This document shows, in pieces, positions 1 through 8,174 of a stretch of DNA of 47,766 nt. The translations under genes were made by a program, and so were the position numbers. Origin of the DNA: Methanobacteriota archaeon (lineage in GTDB: Archaea; Halobacteriota; Methanomicrobia; Methanomicrobiales; Methanospirillaceae); the NCBI GenBank assembly GCA_029547605.1, contig JAKPPB010000044.1:1-47766 (forward strand), given 5' to 3'. The notes under the pieces were generated by a model, which made no database searches, was not told where the DNA came from, and worked only from the letters and a program-made list of their open reading frames with translations. Within the stretch, counting starts at the first letter, position 1; each line of letters starts with the position of its first letter.

Positions 1-303
1 CACCGCCACCACGATCTTCACTGTCCCCTCTCCGGTCTTGCTGTAGTTGAGCCGGGCTACTTCGCGGACCCTGGCCCCGCTCTCCTTCACCCAGTCAAGT
101 CCCGATATCCCGAGGTCGAAGTACCCCATCTCGACGAACCGCGGGATCTCCTGGGGCCGCAGGATCTTCACTTTTGAGATGCGGCTGTCCGCGATCATGG
201 GGTTGTAGTCGCGGTCGGACCGCTTCACCTCGAGATCCGCCTCGCGGAAGAGGAGGAGAGTCTGCTCCTCGAGGCTCCCCTTGGGAAGTGCGATAGTGAT
301 CAT
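1..303 (-). CDS. hisG: ATP phosphoribosyltransferase HisG, N-terminal part (cut by window edge)
   Basis: I translated this reading frame from the minus strand; only the first 101 codons are in the window. It begins MITIALPKGSLEEQTL, the typical start of HisG, and continues with a stretch matching the family's 'GYFDLGISGLDWV' region, part of the periplasmic-binding-protein-like catalytic fold. HisG joins ATP and PRPP in the first step of histidine synthesis, in the cytoplasm. The ATG at 303-301 is the natural start. The rest of the gene, including any C-terminal regulatory domain, lies before position 1, so long versus short HisG form cannot be decided. No obvious histidine neighbours are visible on this side. 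Confidence 0.92.
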   Translation of the reverse strand, partial: MITIALPKGSLEEQTLLLFREADLEVKRSDRDYNPMIADSRISKVKILRPQEIPRFVEMGYFDLGISGLDWVKESGARVREVARLNYSKTGEGTVKIVVAV

Positions 304-330
304 TGCGCTCTCTAGTGCGACGGCAGAGGG

Positions 331-336
331 AAAAAA
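331..336 (-). terminator. T-run terminator after the DUF1015 gene
   Basis: The minus strand has a run of six T's followed by CCC here, about 115 nt past the stop of the DUF1015 gene and 28 nt before hisG. Archaeal termination commonly occurs at such U-rich tracts. No strong hairpin is visible. Confidence 0.4.
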
Positions 337-352
337 TGTATCATGAAAAACC

Positions 353-434
353 GCTTCAGCGATTTTCATTTGGATGGGCCGGAAGTGGATACCGTGGAAG
401 GGGTATCGAAAGGGAATTGCTTCAGCGATTTTCA
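353..434. repeat. 16-bp direct repeat, two perfect copies 66 bp apart
   Basis: GCTTCAGCGATTTTCA occurs at 353-368 and again at 419-434, in the non-coding gap between hisG and the DUF1015 gene. Both copies are also preceded, at about 16 nt, by GTATC. A shortened relative is seen at 21072-21092. The 66-bp period resembles a CRISPR unit (repeat plus spacer), but there are only two copies and the flanks are poorly conserved. A decayed array or a small dispersed repeat are both possible. Confidence 0.6.
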
Positions 435-449
435 CCCCCTGGAATCCCT

Positions 450-1712
450 TCAGTCCAGCGTGTGTACGACGAGGCCGGAGAGGAGTTTCGGCTCAAACCA
501 GGTGGACTTCGGGGGCATGATCCCCCCGGCATCCGCGATCTCGATCACGGTCCCGACTCCCACCGGCTGCATCGAAAATGCCACTGCATACCCCCCGGTC
601 CTCACCATGGCCTCGAGGTCCGCGATGGGCCGGGCACCCCCGAGATAATGAAGGCGCGGGTCCCCCCTCGGGTCAGTGATGCCGAGGATGCCGGTGAGCA
701 CCTCCCGCTGGAGGACAGAGACGTCAAGTGCTGCGATCCTGTCTGTGCCCTTTTCCCGGGGACACCCGCACTCGTACCACGTGCCTCCGAGGAACATATG
801 GATGACGTGAAAGTCTTCCGGTGCGAAATGGCCGGGCTGGATATGGAATGCCCTCGTGTCCACCTCTCCGCAGGGGATGATCGAGAAGCACCCTTTCAGC
901 CGGTCCATGAACTCCTGCGGGGAAAGTCCCGAGAGGTCGCTCACAAGGCGGCTGTACCCGTGGATCTTCACGCGGTCGTGCGCAAAGATCACCCCTAGGA
1001 AGCGTGTCGCTTCGGAAGTGAGCCTCCCCTCCACCTTCCGCATCAAACAGACGTTCACGGCGGACTTGGCGCGGTGGTGCCCGTCAGCGATGTAGAGCCG
1101 GGGGACGGCCCGGAAGATCCTCTCAAGCGACGAGATGTCCTCCTCCCCGTTGACGCACTTCACCCGGTGTACCGTGCCGTCATCCCACTTCACCTCGGCG
1201 TCTTCTTTCCCGAGCCTGTTCCAGAGCGCTTCCAGGAACCCGTGGGTGTCGTTCCTGTCCTCGAAGAGGAGGACGACGGGCCCGCTGTGCGCGTTCACCG
1301 CGTCGATGTGCCGTGTGCGGTCCTCTTCCTTGTCGTAGCGGGTCAGCTCGTGTCTCCGGATGGCGTTCTCCTCGTAGTCCCTGACAGAGACCGTGCACCC
1401 GAGCCCGAGAAAGTCGTTCCCGTTCCCGGTCACCCGGTAGAGGTACATCGCAGGGGCACCGTCCTGCACCAGGAGCCCCTTTGCCCTGAACTCGCTGAGC
1501 ACCTCGCGTGCCCTGGCATATACCGTGGCGTCGTATGGCGGAACGCCGGGAAGCTCGGCGTCGGGCCTGCTCACCCTGAGGAAGCTTGACCGGTTCTTCC
1601 GGATACATGCGGCCGCCTCCTCGGTCGTCACAACATCGTAGGGGACCGCGGCGACGAGTGGTGCTGCACTGGGCGGGGGGCGTACCGCGGGGAAAGGAAA
1701 AATATCCACCAT
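450..1712 (-). CDS. DUF1015 family protein
   Basis: The 420-residue product starts MVDIFPFPAVRPP and contains the family hallmarks: the N-terminal proline-rich 'FPAVRP' and 'PYDVV' segments, and the central 'LYIADGHHRAKSA' motif. DUF1015 proteins occur in many bacteria and methanogens; their biochemical function is not established. I chose the ATG at 1712 because the open frame upstream lacks family similarity and a TATA-like box at 1740-1748 (read on the minus strand) would place the transcript start only a few nucleotides before it. An ATG at 1727 is the alternative. It is divergent from rimI and followed by hisG on the same strand after a 146-nt gap with repeats. Confidence 0.85.
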   Translation of the reverse strand: MVDIFPFPAVRPPPSAAPLVAAVPYDVVTTEEAAACIRKNRSSFLRVSRPDAELPGVPPYDATVYARAREVLSEFRAKGLLVQDGAPAMYLYRVTGNGNDFLGLGCTVSVRDYEENAIRRHELTRYDKEEDRTRHIDAVNAHSGPVVLLFEDRNDTHGFLEALWNRLGKEDAEVKWDDGTVHRVKCVNGEEDISSLERIFRAVPRLYIADGHHRAKSAVNVCLMRKVEGRLTSEATRFLGVIFAHDRVKIHGYSRLVSDLSGLSPQEFMDRLKGCFSIIPCGEVDTRAFHIQPGHFAPEDFHVIHMFLGGTWYECGCPREKGTDRIAALDVSVLQREVLTGILGITDPRGDPRLHYLGGARPIADLEAMVRTGGYAVAFSMQPVGVGTVIEIADAGGIMPPKSTWFEPKLLSGLVVHTLD

Positions 1713-1739
1713 TTCTCCCTCTATCATTCTCTCTGGCAG

Positions 1740-1748
1740 TATATTATA
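1740..1748. promoter_or_regulatory. TATATTATA box shared by divergent DUF1015 and rimI genes
   Basis: The only AT-rich box in the 74-bp gap reads TATATTATA on the plus strand and TATAATATA on the minus strand. A start about 25 nt away would give a leader of roughly 7 nt for DUF1015 and 18 nt for rimI. The two genes may therefore compete for one TBP site; this is inference. Confidence 0.5.
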
Positions 1749-1786
1749 GCAATGAAGACCATAGTGTGAAGACTGGAGGACTCCCC

Positions 1787-2245
1787 ATGCTCGCCGATAT
1801 CGCCATACGCCGGGCAAGGCCACGTGACATCGACCGGATCTCCCAGATCGAGCAGGAGTCGTTCGTTGACCCTTGGAAGGCGGCGGTCTTCGCAGAGGCC
1901 CTCTCCTACTTCCCCGAGAGCTTCTTTGTCGCCACCGTCAGCGGCGAGGTGGTGGGATTTGTGCTCGGCGGACTCGAGGACACGGGAGAGGAGATCTATG
2001 GGCACATATGCAACCTCGCGGTCACCCCTGCATGGAGGAAGCGGGGGATCGCGAGGAGGCTCGTCGAGCGGGTGGAGCAGCAGTTTGCGGTGGAGCTAGC
2101 AACCGGCGTGCAGCTCGAGGTCCGCGTCTCCAACCGGGCTGCGCAGCAGTTTTACCGTCGGCTTGGGTATCGCCCCGCCCTTCGTTTCAAAGGCTACTAC
2201 GCGAACGGAGAGGACGCGATCGTCATGATGAAGTGGTTCCGCTGA
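1787..2245 (+). CDS. rimI: Ribosomal-protein-alanine acetyltransferase RimI-like (GNAT)
   Basis: The product is 152 residues and covers a whole GNAT fold. The acetyl-CoA-binding motif A is clear: 'ICNLAVTPAWRKRGIARRLVE' holds the V-x-P-x-x-R-x-x-G-I-A pattern, at about residues 69-88. The 'EVRVSNRAAQQFYRRLGY' segment is typical of the RimI branch, which acetylates protein N-termini. In archaea, RimI-like enzymes act on many N-termini, so the substrate may not be a ribosomal protein. The ATG at 1787 has a strong GGAGGA site 6 nt upstream, and the frame before it lacks similarity. It stands alone, divergent from the DUF1015 gene and convergent with HMG-CoA reductase. Confidence 0.88.
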   Translation: MLADIAIRRARPRDIDRISQIEQESFVDPWKAAVFAEALSYFPESFFVATVSGEVVGFVLGGLEDTGEEIYGHICNLAVTPAWRKRGIARRLVERVEQQFAVELATGVQLEVRVSNRAAQQFYRRLGYRPALRFKGYYANGEDAIVMMKWFR

Positions 2246-2255
2246 AGACCCCGCG

Positions 2256-3461
2256 TCAGCGCCCCAGTGACTTGTGGGCCCGCGCCAGGTGCTGGGCGGC
2301 GAGTGCACCCAGGAGCGAGAGTTCCCCGGCAAGGACGCCTGCGGCGAGTACTTCCGCAAACTTTCGCGCGTTCGAACCCGGCGGATCCCCGCCCCCGGCG
2401 ACACCGAGGAGCGACAGGCACTCGGCCTGGGTCTCCACCCCGGTCCCACCGCCGACCGTGCCGACGGGAAGGTCAGGGAGAGTGACTGCAACATACAGCC
2501 CTCCCTCCCCCTCGTCGACCGTGGTAATCGCCATGCTCCCCTCTGTGACGTGCGCGGGGTCCTGCCCGCAGGCGATGAACATCGCTGCCACGACGTTCGC
2601 GGCGTGGGCATTGAACCCGAGCGAGCCTGCCGCCGCGGACCCGACAAGGTTCTTCCGCCGGTTTACCTCGGCCATCGTGCGGGCGTCGGTCTTGAATACC
2701 GAGGATATCAGGGCGTCGTCGAGCCAGACACCGGCGCAGACGCTCCTCCCCCGTCCCCGGATTACGTTCACCGCAGCCGGCTTCTTGTCGGTGCAGAGGT
2801 TTCCCGAGAGGGCGACGAGGTGCGCCCCGGTCTCCCTGCTGACCAGTTCTGCGGCCTTCTCGCTCCCGATGGTGACCATGTTCATCCCCATGGCATCTTT
2901 TGTGTCAAACTCCATCCTCACGAAGACCGATGTCCCGATGACTGTCGTCACTGCACCGAGAAACTTCCCGTGGGACGTCGTGGACTCCGCTGCCTGCGCC
3001 AGCGCATCCCCGTGGGCGGCGACCCATTCCGCCACCTTACGCGCATGGGCGACGCTCCGGGCAGCAAAGACCGGCGCCCTGGTCATGCCGTCCCGGAGGA
3101 TCCTGACCTCTGCGCCCCCGGCCCTGGTGATTGCCCCGCATCCCCTGTTCACCGAGGCCACGAGGGCGCCCTCCGTTGTCGCAAGCGGGAGGTAGAACTC
3201 GCCTTCCGCGTACTCCCCTCTGACTTTGAGCGGTCCCGCAACCCCTACCGGGACCTGGACCGCGCCGATCATGTTCTCGCAGTTCTTCCGGGCCACCCGG
3301 TCGATGTCGATGGTATAGGACCCGACCTTCCCGAGCGAGACCCCGGTCTCCCCCTCGATATAACGCCGCCTCACCCTCACCGCCTCGGCAGGTGGAAGCT
3401 CCCCCTCGAGGGCATAGAGCTTGAGCGACCCGTCTTTCAGCCGCTGCAGGTACTCGTCCAT
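2256..3461 (-). CDS. hmgA: Hydroxymethylglutaryl-CoA reductase (class I)
   Basis: This 401-residue protein makes mevalonate from HMG-CoA using two NADPH, the committed step of archaeal lipid isoprenoid synthesis. Visible signatures are 'ENMIGAVQVPVGVAGP' with the catalytic glutamate (about residues 62-77), 'DTKDAMGMNM' of the NADPH-binding region, 'TDKKPAAVNVI' with the catalytic lysine, 'GQDPAHVTEGS' and the C-terminal 'LAAQHLARAH' containing the catalytic histidine. Unlike eukaryotic enzymes there are no N-terminal membrane segments, so it is cytosolic. The HMG-CoA synthase module lies on the same strand about 1.7 kb further upstream, but a convergently oriented tRNA methyltransferase intervenes, so the two are separate transcripts. 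Confidence 0.96.
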   Translation of the reverse strand: MDEYLQRLKDGSLKLYALEGELPPAEAVRVRRRYIEGETGVSLGKVGSYTIDIDRVARKNCENMIGAVQVPVGVAGPLKVRGEYAEGEFYLPLATTEGALVASVNRGCGAITRAGGAEVRILRDGMTRAPVFAARSVAHARKVAEWVAAHGDALAQAAESTTSHGKFLGAVTTVIGTSVFVRMEFDTKDAMGMNMVTIGSEKAAELVSRETGAHLVALSGNLCTDKKPAAVNVIRGRGRSVCAGVWLDDALISSVFKTDARTMAEVNRRKNLVGSAAAGSLGFNAHAANVVAAMFIACGQDPAHVTEGSMAITTVDEGEGGLYVAVTLPDLPVGTVGGGTGVETQAECLSLLGVAGGGDPPGSNARKFAEVLAAGVLAGELSLLGALAAQHLARAHKSLGR

Positions 3462-3539
3462 GCTCCATCATGGGAGGGGCGGGAGAATAACACTTCTTTT
3501 GCGGGGGATACACTCATCCTTCCCGCCTCCCTCTGGTAC

Positions 3540-4469
3540 ATGAAAATGCAGGAAGGGTCATTGAGAACGCAGTGGTGCGTCAGGGTCGAGAAGAAGAGCG
3601 CAGAGCTGCGCAGGCAGGAACTCATACGCCGCGGACTCCTTGACGCGGCCCTGAAGCCCCGGAAAGAGGGGGACTGTGTCCTCTTCCCTGTCTCTTCTCC
3701 GGTCGAGGGCGCGACCCGCGAGGAGTTCGAGGCCCATCCCGGGCAGGAGGAACTCCCAAGGCACGAGCTGATCGGCGGGATCGCGGTCATGCAGGAACCC
3801 GACCCGCGGGGTGCCGCCCTCCTCCTCGCATCGCGCCCGTCGCTCCACACGGTGCTCGTGCCGGAGAGCGACGTGGAAGGGCCGTGGCGCACCCGCAGGT
3901 TCGAGGTCCTTGCAGGTAAGCAGACGACAAGGACCCGGTATATCGAGCATGGCTTGCGCCTTGAGATCGACCTTGCGGAGGCGTACTTCTCGGCACGCCT
4001 CTCGACCGAGCGGCAGCGGCTCCTCGCGGCAATGGATCGGGGCGAGCGGGTGCTCGACATGTTCGCGGGTGTCGGCCCCTGCGCACTCACGCTCTCCCGG
4101 AAGGCCGCGTTCGTGGCAGCTTCGGACTTGAACCCCGGCGCGGTCCGGCTGATGGAGAGAAACATTGCCCTGAACAGGGCAGCAAACGTCCTCCCGCTCC
4201 TCTTCAATGCCTCGCATCTTCCCTGCGCCCTTCCCTGGAGGTTCGACCGCGTCGTGATGAACCTCCCGCTTGGGGCTGTCCGCTTCCTTCCCGCCGCAAT
4301 CGCCCTCTGCCGCAAAGGCGGGACCATCCACTGCTATGCGCTCCAGGACAAGGAGGGGGAGTTCCTGGACGAGATCGGGAGATACCCCGTTGCCTCGGTA
4401 AGGGAACGGTTCGTCCGGTCCTACTCACCAGGCCGCTGGCATGCAGTGTACGATATCACGATGAAATGA
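3540..4469 (+). CDS. Trm5-family tRNA (guanine37-N1)-methyltransferase
   Basis: The roughly 309-residue product has a class I SAM-binding domain: 'RVLDMFAGVGPCALTLSRK' (motif I) and 'FDRVVMNLPLGAVRFL', whose NLP motif is typical of Trm5, in the C-terminal half. The preceding 'EIDLAEAYFSARLSTERQRL' segment is the family's RNA-proximal helix. Trm5 methylates N1 of G37 next to the anticodon, which prevents frameshifting and, in archaea, begins wyosine synthesis. A Taw2-like aminocarboxypropyl transferase is a less likely alternative. The start is uncertain: ATG at 3540 or 3546 lacks a ribosome site, whereas a TTG at 3561 has GGAAGG 4 nt before it. The gene is divergent from HMG-CoA reductase. 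Confidence 0.85.
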   Translation: MKMQEGSLRTQWCVRVEKKSAELRRQELIRRGLLDAALKPRKEGDCVLFPVSSPVEGATREEFEAHPGQEELPRHELIGGIAVMQEPDPRGAALLLASRPSLHTVLVPESDVEGPWRTRRFEVLAGKQTTRTRYIEHGLRLEIDLAEAYFSARLSTERQRLLAAMDRGERVLDMFAGVGPCALTLSRKAAFVAASDLNPGAVRLMERNIALNRAANVLPLLFNASHLPCALPWRFDRVVMNLPLGAVRFLPAAIALCRKGGTIHCYALQDKEGEFLDEIGRYPVASVRERFVRSYSPGRWHAVYDITMK

Positions 4470-4736
4470 GCGCCACACGTATCGAACACAAGGAACTTCC
4501 ATCGTGTCTGGGGCGTTGATTCCTATCGAACCGCTCTTCCCGACGACAAGTGTCATCTTGTCCCTCCGCGTCCTTCCAGTAAGCGAGGGGATCTCCAGCC
4601 TGCCAGGCAGTCCGATGACCAGTGCCCGACAGGATCAGGTAATATTTACCGAGTGTTTTCAGCCCCTTGAACCCCACTCGTGCACGTCTGCGATTCCGGG
4701 AAGAGGGGCACGCGATATTGAGAAAAAAAGGGGTGA
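4470..4736. other. 267-bp intergenic gap without a recognisable gene
   Basis: Between the Trm5-like gene and the DUF35 gene (convergent ends) I see no frame with family similarity. It holds a GGTAA-TAT-TTACC inverted repeat at 4638-4650 and the T-run terminator of the DUF35 gene near 4723-4729. A weak minus-strand frame from a GTG at 4677 was judged spurious. Confidence 0.5.
4723..4729 (-). terminator. T7 terminator of the mevalonate-entry operon
   Basis: The minus strand reads CCCC followed by seven T's a few nucleotides after the DUF35 stop at 4737. It is a plausible intrinsic stop for the HTH-HMGS-thiolase-DUF35 transcript. Confidence 0.6.
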
Positions 4737-5132
4737 TTAGTCTTCAGGGACATACTTTGTCCCGTAGTGGATGACTCCCGATTCCCCGTCAGCCGAGATG
4801 CGGCGAAAGACGGGCCTGACACGCATCCCTATCCTCGCCTCTTCCGGGCTGCAGACGAGCTGGGCGGTGAAGAGGGGGCCCTCGTCAAGCTTCACGATCG
4901 CGAGGGCATAGGGCGTCATCTGCTCGAACTGCTCGCTCGCGGTGCGGATGATCGTGTAGGTCACCACGCTCCCTGTCCCGGGGAACTTGTAACTGACAAT
5001 CTTTCCCGCACGGCGGCAATCGGGGCAGAACGACCGGGGCGGGAAGAAATACCTCCCGCAGGTGGTGCATCGGGTCCCGATAAGGTTGTACCGCTGGGGT
5101 ATCTTTCTCCAGAACCGCGCAACCGAGGACAT
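4737..5132 (-). CDS. DUF35 Zn-ribbon/OB-fold protein, scaffold of the thiolase/HMG-CoA synthase complex
   Basis: The 131-residue product has an N-terminal rubredoxin-like zinc ribbon (Cys22, Cys25, Cys36, Cys39: 'CTTCGRYFFPPRSFCPDC') followed by an OB-like fold with 'GTGSVVTYTIIRTASEQFE'. DUF35 proteins form the third component that holds archaeal acetoacetyl-CoA thiolase and HMG-CoA synthase together so that acetoacetyl-CoA is channelled through a shared CoA site. The start at 5132 lies one nucleotide past the thiolase stop, which fits translational coupling. It is the last gene of the operon. The assignment to this complex is by family and by gene order; nothing in this sequence alone proves the interaction. 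Confidence 0.88.
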   Translation of the reverse strand: MSSVARFWRKIPQRYNLIGTRCTTCGRYFFPPRSFCPDCRRAGKIVSYKFPGTGSVVTYTIIRTASEQFEQMTPYALAIVKLDEGPLFTAQLVCSPEEARIGMRVRPVFRRISADGESGVIHYGTKYVPED

Positions 5133-5133
5133 C

Positions 5134-6297
5134 TCACACCCCCAAGATGTGGACGGCAACCGTTGCGCCCGTGCCGCCCACGTTGTGGGTCATGCCGATC
5201 CGTGCGCCATCGACCTGCCGCTTCCCTGCCTGCCCGCGCAGCTGCATGACCACCTCGCAGACCTGCTTTATCCCGGTCGCTCCGACCGGGTGCCCGCAGG
5301 CCTTGAGGCCGCCGCTCGTGTTGACGGGGAGGTCACCGTCGAGCGCGGTGACCCCCTCCTCGGTGAGCCTGCCGGCCTCGCCCTTCCTGCAGAAGCCGAG
5401 GTCCTCGATCGCGCATATCTCGGCGATGGTGAAACAGTCGTGGACCTCCACGAGGTCGATCTCCTTCGGCGTGATCCCCGCCATCGCGAAGGCACGCTTG
5501 CCGGCCGCGACAGTCGCGTCAAGGGTGCTGATATCGCGGCGGTCATGGAGGGCAATCGTGTCGCTTGCCTGGGCGCTCGCGAGCACCCTGACCGGGGTGT
5601 CGGTGAACTTCCTGGCAACTTCCAGCGGTGCGAGGACGACCGCTGCGGCGCCGTCAGTGATCGGCGAGCAGTCGAAGAGCCGCAGAGGATCGGCGACGAG
5701 CGTCGATTTCAGCACCGTCTCGAGCGAGATCTCCTGCTGGAACTGGGCGATGGGGTTTCTCGCGCCATTGTAATGGTTCTTCACCGCGACCTGCGCGAGC
5801 TGCTCCCTCGTCAGGGGATAGCGGCTCATGTACTCGTGTGCGATCATGGCATAAAGCCCGGGGAACGTCGCTCCCACGAACCCCTCCCACTCGCGGTCCG
5901 CGGCACCGGCAAGCGCATCCACGCTTGCCCCGGAAGCGACATCTGTCATCTTCTCGACCCCCGCGGCCACGACAATATCCTCAAGGCCTGATGCCACCGA
6001 GATGAACGCCTGGCGGAACGAGAGCCCGCCCGAGGCACATGCGGCCTCGACCCTTGTCGAGGGGATGTGAGTGGACGCAAGGCCTGCGTAATCTGCAATC
6101 AGGGCACCGATATGCTCCTGCTCGATGAACCGGCCGGCACTCATGTTGCCGACATACATGGCCCCGATCTGCTCGCCCGACACCCCTGCGTCCTCGAGCG
6201 CAAGGGCCCCCGCCTCCACGAAGAGGTCACGAAACGAAGTGTCCCACTTCTCGCCGAAGGTGGTGCATCCCACCCCAATCACTGCAACGTCTCTCAT
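5134..6297 (-). CDS. Acetoacetyl-CoA thiolase (archaeal, SCP-x-like thiolase)
   Basis: This 387-residue enzyme condenses two acetyl-CoA to acetoacetyl-CoA, the first step of the mevalonate route. The nucleophilic cysteine sits in '[12 protein letters not shown]' (about Cys87), the '[11 protein letters not shown]' segment carries the second active-site region, and '[17 protein letters not shown]' near the C-terminus has the GHPxGATG thiolase signature. Archaeal thiolases of this type cannot work efficiently alone because the reaction is uphill, and they are tied to HMG-CoA synthase. The start overlaps the HMG-CoA synthase stop by 4 nt (ATGA), and DUF35 follows at once, so the three are almost certainly co-translated. 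Confidence 0.95.
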   Translation of the reverse strand: MRDVAVIGVGCTTFGEKWDTSFRDLFVEAGALALEDAGVSGEQIGAMYVGNMSAGRFIEQEHIGALIADYAGLASTHIPSTRVEAACASGGLSFRQAFISVASGLEDIVVAAGVEKMTDVASGASVDALAGAADREWEGFVGATFPGLYAMIAHEYMSRYPLTREQLAQVAVKNHYNGARNPIAQFQQEISLETVLKSTLVADPLRLFDCSPITDGAAAVVLAPLEVARKFTDTPVRVLASAQASDTIALHDRRDISTLDATVAAGKRAFAMAGITPKEIDLVEVHDCFTIAEICAIEDLGFCRKGEAGRLTEEGVTALDGDLPVNTSGGLKACGHPVGATGIKQVCEVVMQLRGQAGKRQVDGARIGMTHNVGGTGATVAVHILGV

Positions 6298-7346
6298 TTC
6301 TGCATCACGATCTTGCCCTTGTGTCTTGCGTACTGTGCATAGGTCACGAAGACCGGGTTCTCCAGGAGTTTCTCGACACTTGGAGCTGCACCCCGGCGAA
6401 ACTCGTCCGACTCGATCGCATCAGTGACCTCGATATCAAATGCGTCGCTCCCTGCGCCCGACCCAAATGAGGCAACAAAGATACGGTCGCCGGGCTTTGC
6501 GCAGTCAAGCGTCGCGGCAAGCCCGATCATTGAGGACCCGCTGTAGGTGTTCCCGAGGCGCGGCACCACGAGGCCCGGCCTGATCTGCTCGGGGGAGAAC
6601 CCAAGCATCTTTGCTATCCGCTGGGGGAACTTGGCGTTCGGCTGGTGGAAGACGGCGTAGGTGTAGTCCTTCGGCCCTTTTCCCGTCTGCGCGAAGAGCA
6701 GTCGGACCGCACCATCGATGTGGCGGAAGTAGCCGGGGTCTCCCGTGAACCTGCCGCCGTGGCGGGGGTAGTCCTGGCCCTCCCTCCTCCAGAAGTCAGG
6801 CGTGTCGGTAGTGAACGAGCAGGTGCGGTGGATCTCCGCGATAGGGTCCTCATTGCCAATAAGGAACGCGGCTCCTCCCGCGGCCGCGGTGTACTCGAGC
6901 GCATCGCTTGGCGCACCCTGCGCGACGTCCGAGCCTATGGCGAGCCCGTATTTGACCATCTTGCTTGCCACAAGGCCCATGCAGGTCTGGATACCTGCAG
7001 TCCCCGCCTTGCAGGCAAACTCGTAGTCCGCCGCCGTCATTGTCGGGGTGGCCCCGATCGCCTCTCCCACTGTGCAGGCCGTCGGCTTGACCGCGTAGGG
7101 GTGGGACTCGCTGCCCACGTACACCGCTCCTATCTCCTGCGGGTCAATTGCCCTCCGCCGGAGCGCGTTTCGTGCCGCTTCCACCGCGATGGTCGCGGTG
7201 TCCTCGTCGAGGTCGGGGACGGACTTTGAGTAAACCCCGAGCCCTCCGCTGATATCGTCCGGGTTCGCCCCCCACACCCGCGCTATCTCCTCGACCTTGA
7301 TGCGAAATCTCGGGATATATACCCCGTACGTGATGATGCCTACCAT
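6294..7346 (-). CDS. Hydroxymethylglutaryl-CoA synthase (archaeal)
   Basis: The 350-residue product adds acetyl-CoA to acetoacetyl-CoA to form HMG-CoA. Key residues are visible: the general-base glutamate in '[14 protein letters not shown]' (Glu80), the nucleophilic cysteine in '[12 protein letters not shown]' (Cys112) and the histidine of '[10 protein letters not shown]' near residue 234. The length and the N-terminal '[15 protein letters not shown]' are those of the archaeal subfamily. Its start overlaps the end of the HTH regulator gene by 7 nt and its end overlaps the thiolase gene by 4 nt. That gives an order of regulator, HMGS, thiolase and DUF35 within one transcript. Confidence 0.96.
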   Translation of the reverse strand: MVGIITYGVYIPRFRIKVEEIARVWGANPDDISGGLGVYSKSVPDLDEDTATIAVEAARNALRRRAIDPQEIGAVYVGSESHPYAVKPTACTVGEAIGATPTMTAADYEFACKAGTAGIQTCMGLVASKMVKYGLAIGSDVAQGAPSDALEYTAAAGGAAFLIGNEDPIAEIHRTCSFTTDTPDFWRREGQDYPRHGGRFTGDPGYFRHIDGAVRLLFAQTGKGPKDYTYAVFHQPNAKFPQRIAKMLGFSPEQIRPGLVVPRLGNTYSGSSMIGLAATLDCAKPGDRIFVASFGSGAGSDAFDIEVTDAIESDEFRRGAAPSVEKLLENPVFVTYAQYARHKGKIVMQK

Positions 7347-8050
7347 TGCTCATCCCTCAGAATATGCACGACTTTATCAACGTCCATTCCGGTGCAGAGC
7401 ACCGTGATCCTGTCCTTCTCCGCCATCTTCGGCACCAGCGGGTGGACGAGTGCGGGTTCGATCCCCTGCAGCACGACCACCCGCGGTTTGAAGGGAGTGA
7501 CCCGGATCGCCACCATCGGGGACTTGCCCGACGTCACATCGGTGAAGATCAGCGCCCTCTCAGTGCTCCACCCGTAGATCCGGTTGAACTCGTTCGACGA
7601 GAGCTGGGTGATGGCATTGATGCTGTTGATCACCGTGTACCCGTAGATGGACTGGGAGAGCGACCCGCAGACTGTCTGGCACTGGATCAACTCTGCGAAC
7701 CGGGCCAGCGGGACCGGCGACGGGTAGTCGTGGATATCGTAGATGACGTCGTCATCCACGTCGGAATAGAGGATCTTTGCGAATTTCTTGATGTACTTCC
7801 CCCCGCTCGCCTCGTCGATGGAGAGGATCGTGTCGACGATCTTTCCCACGACTGCCGTGCCGGGGCTCTTTCGCCTCCCGCTCTCGTAGTCGCTGATCAC
7901 AGAAGGGGATACGTCCAGGCGCTCGGACAGCACTGCCTGGGGGATGTTGAAACTCATCCGCCACTTCTTCAGTGCCTTGCCGGGCGAGTCTGAAAGCGTA
8001 ATCTCTCCGGCCATCTTTTCGGCCAGCCGATTCCGCAAATCAGATTTCAT
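7340..8050 (-). CDS. HTH (XRE-type) transcriptional regulator heading the HMG-CoA synthase operon
   Basis: The 236-residue protein has an XRE-type helix-turn-helix at about residues 23-80 ('[20 protein letters not shown]' is the recognition region). An archaeal C-terminal domain of unknown ligand follows, with the segment '[18 protein letters not shown]'. It is the first gene of the mevalonate-entry operon and overlaps HMG-CoA synthase by 7 nt, so an autoregulator that senses an isoprenoid or CoA intermediate is a reasonable inference, not shown. A TATA box at 8071-8083 lies about 28 nt before the ATG, so the message is probably leaderless. It is divergent from ribK. Confidence 0.85.
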   Translation of the reverse strand: MKSDLRNRLAEKMAGEITLSDSPGKALKKWRMSFNIPQAVLSERLDVSPSVISDYESGRRKSPGTAVVGKIVDTILSIDEASGGKYIKKFAKILYSDVDDDVIYDIHDYPSPVPLARFAELIQCQTVCGSLSQSIYGYTVINSINAITQLSSNEFNRIYGWSTERALIFTDVTSGKSPMVAIRVTPFKPRVVVLQGIEPALVHPLVPKMAEKDRITVLCTGMDVDKVVHILRDEQW

Positions 8051-8070
8051 GGCTCATTATGCGGGCGCAC

Positions 8071-8083
8071 CTTTTATATAATT
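8071..8083 (-). promoter_or_regulatory. TATA box of the HTH-HMGS-thiolase-DUF35 operon
   Basis: The minus strand has AATTATATAAAAG centred near 8077. The distance to the regulator's ATG at 8050 is about 27 nt, which implies a leaderless transcript. Confidence 0.7.
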
Positions 8084-8142
8084 AACGAATGAGGATTCGA
8101 CATTTCACGAAAACAGGCTGCCTTCTCCTCAGGGCAGGATAT

Positions 8143-8152
8143 CCATAAATAG
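8143..8152 (+). promoter_or_regulatory. TATA box of ribK-ribB
   Basis: CCATAAATAG is centred about 27 nt before the ribK ATG at 8175, again implying a leaderless message. It lies about 60 bp from the divergent operon's box. Confidence 0.6.
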
Positions 8153-8174
8153 TAAGCATCTCAATTATGATATA

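Noticed and set aside
353-434. A CRISPR array
   Set aside because: Only two copies of a 16-bp repeat, poorly matched flanks and no cas genes; kept as a repeat finding, not as an array.
2369-2380. A tRNA-like GTTCGAA box
   Set aside because: It lies inside HMG-CoA reductase and no cloverleaf can be drawn; the similar string at 8547 is inside ribK.
4456-4677. A 73-codon minus-strand frame with a GTG start in the 4470-4736 gap
   Set aside because: No ribosome site and no similarity; it runs into the Trm5-like gene.
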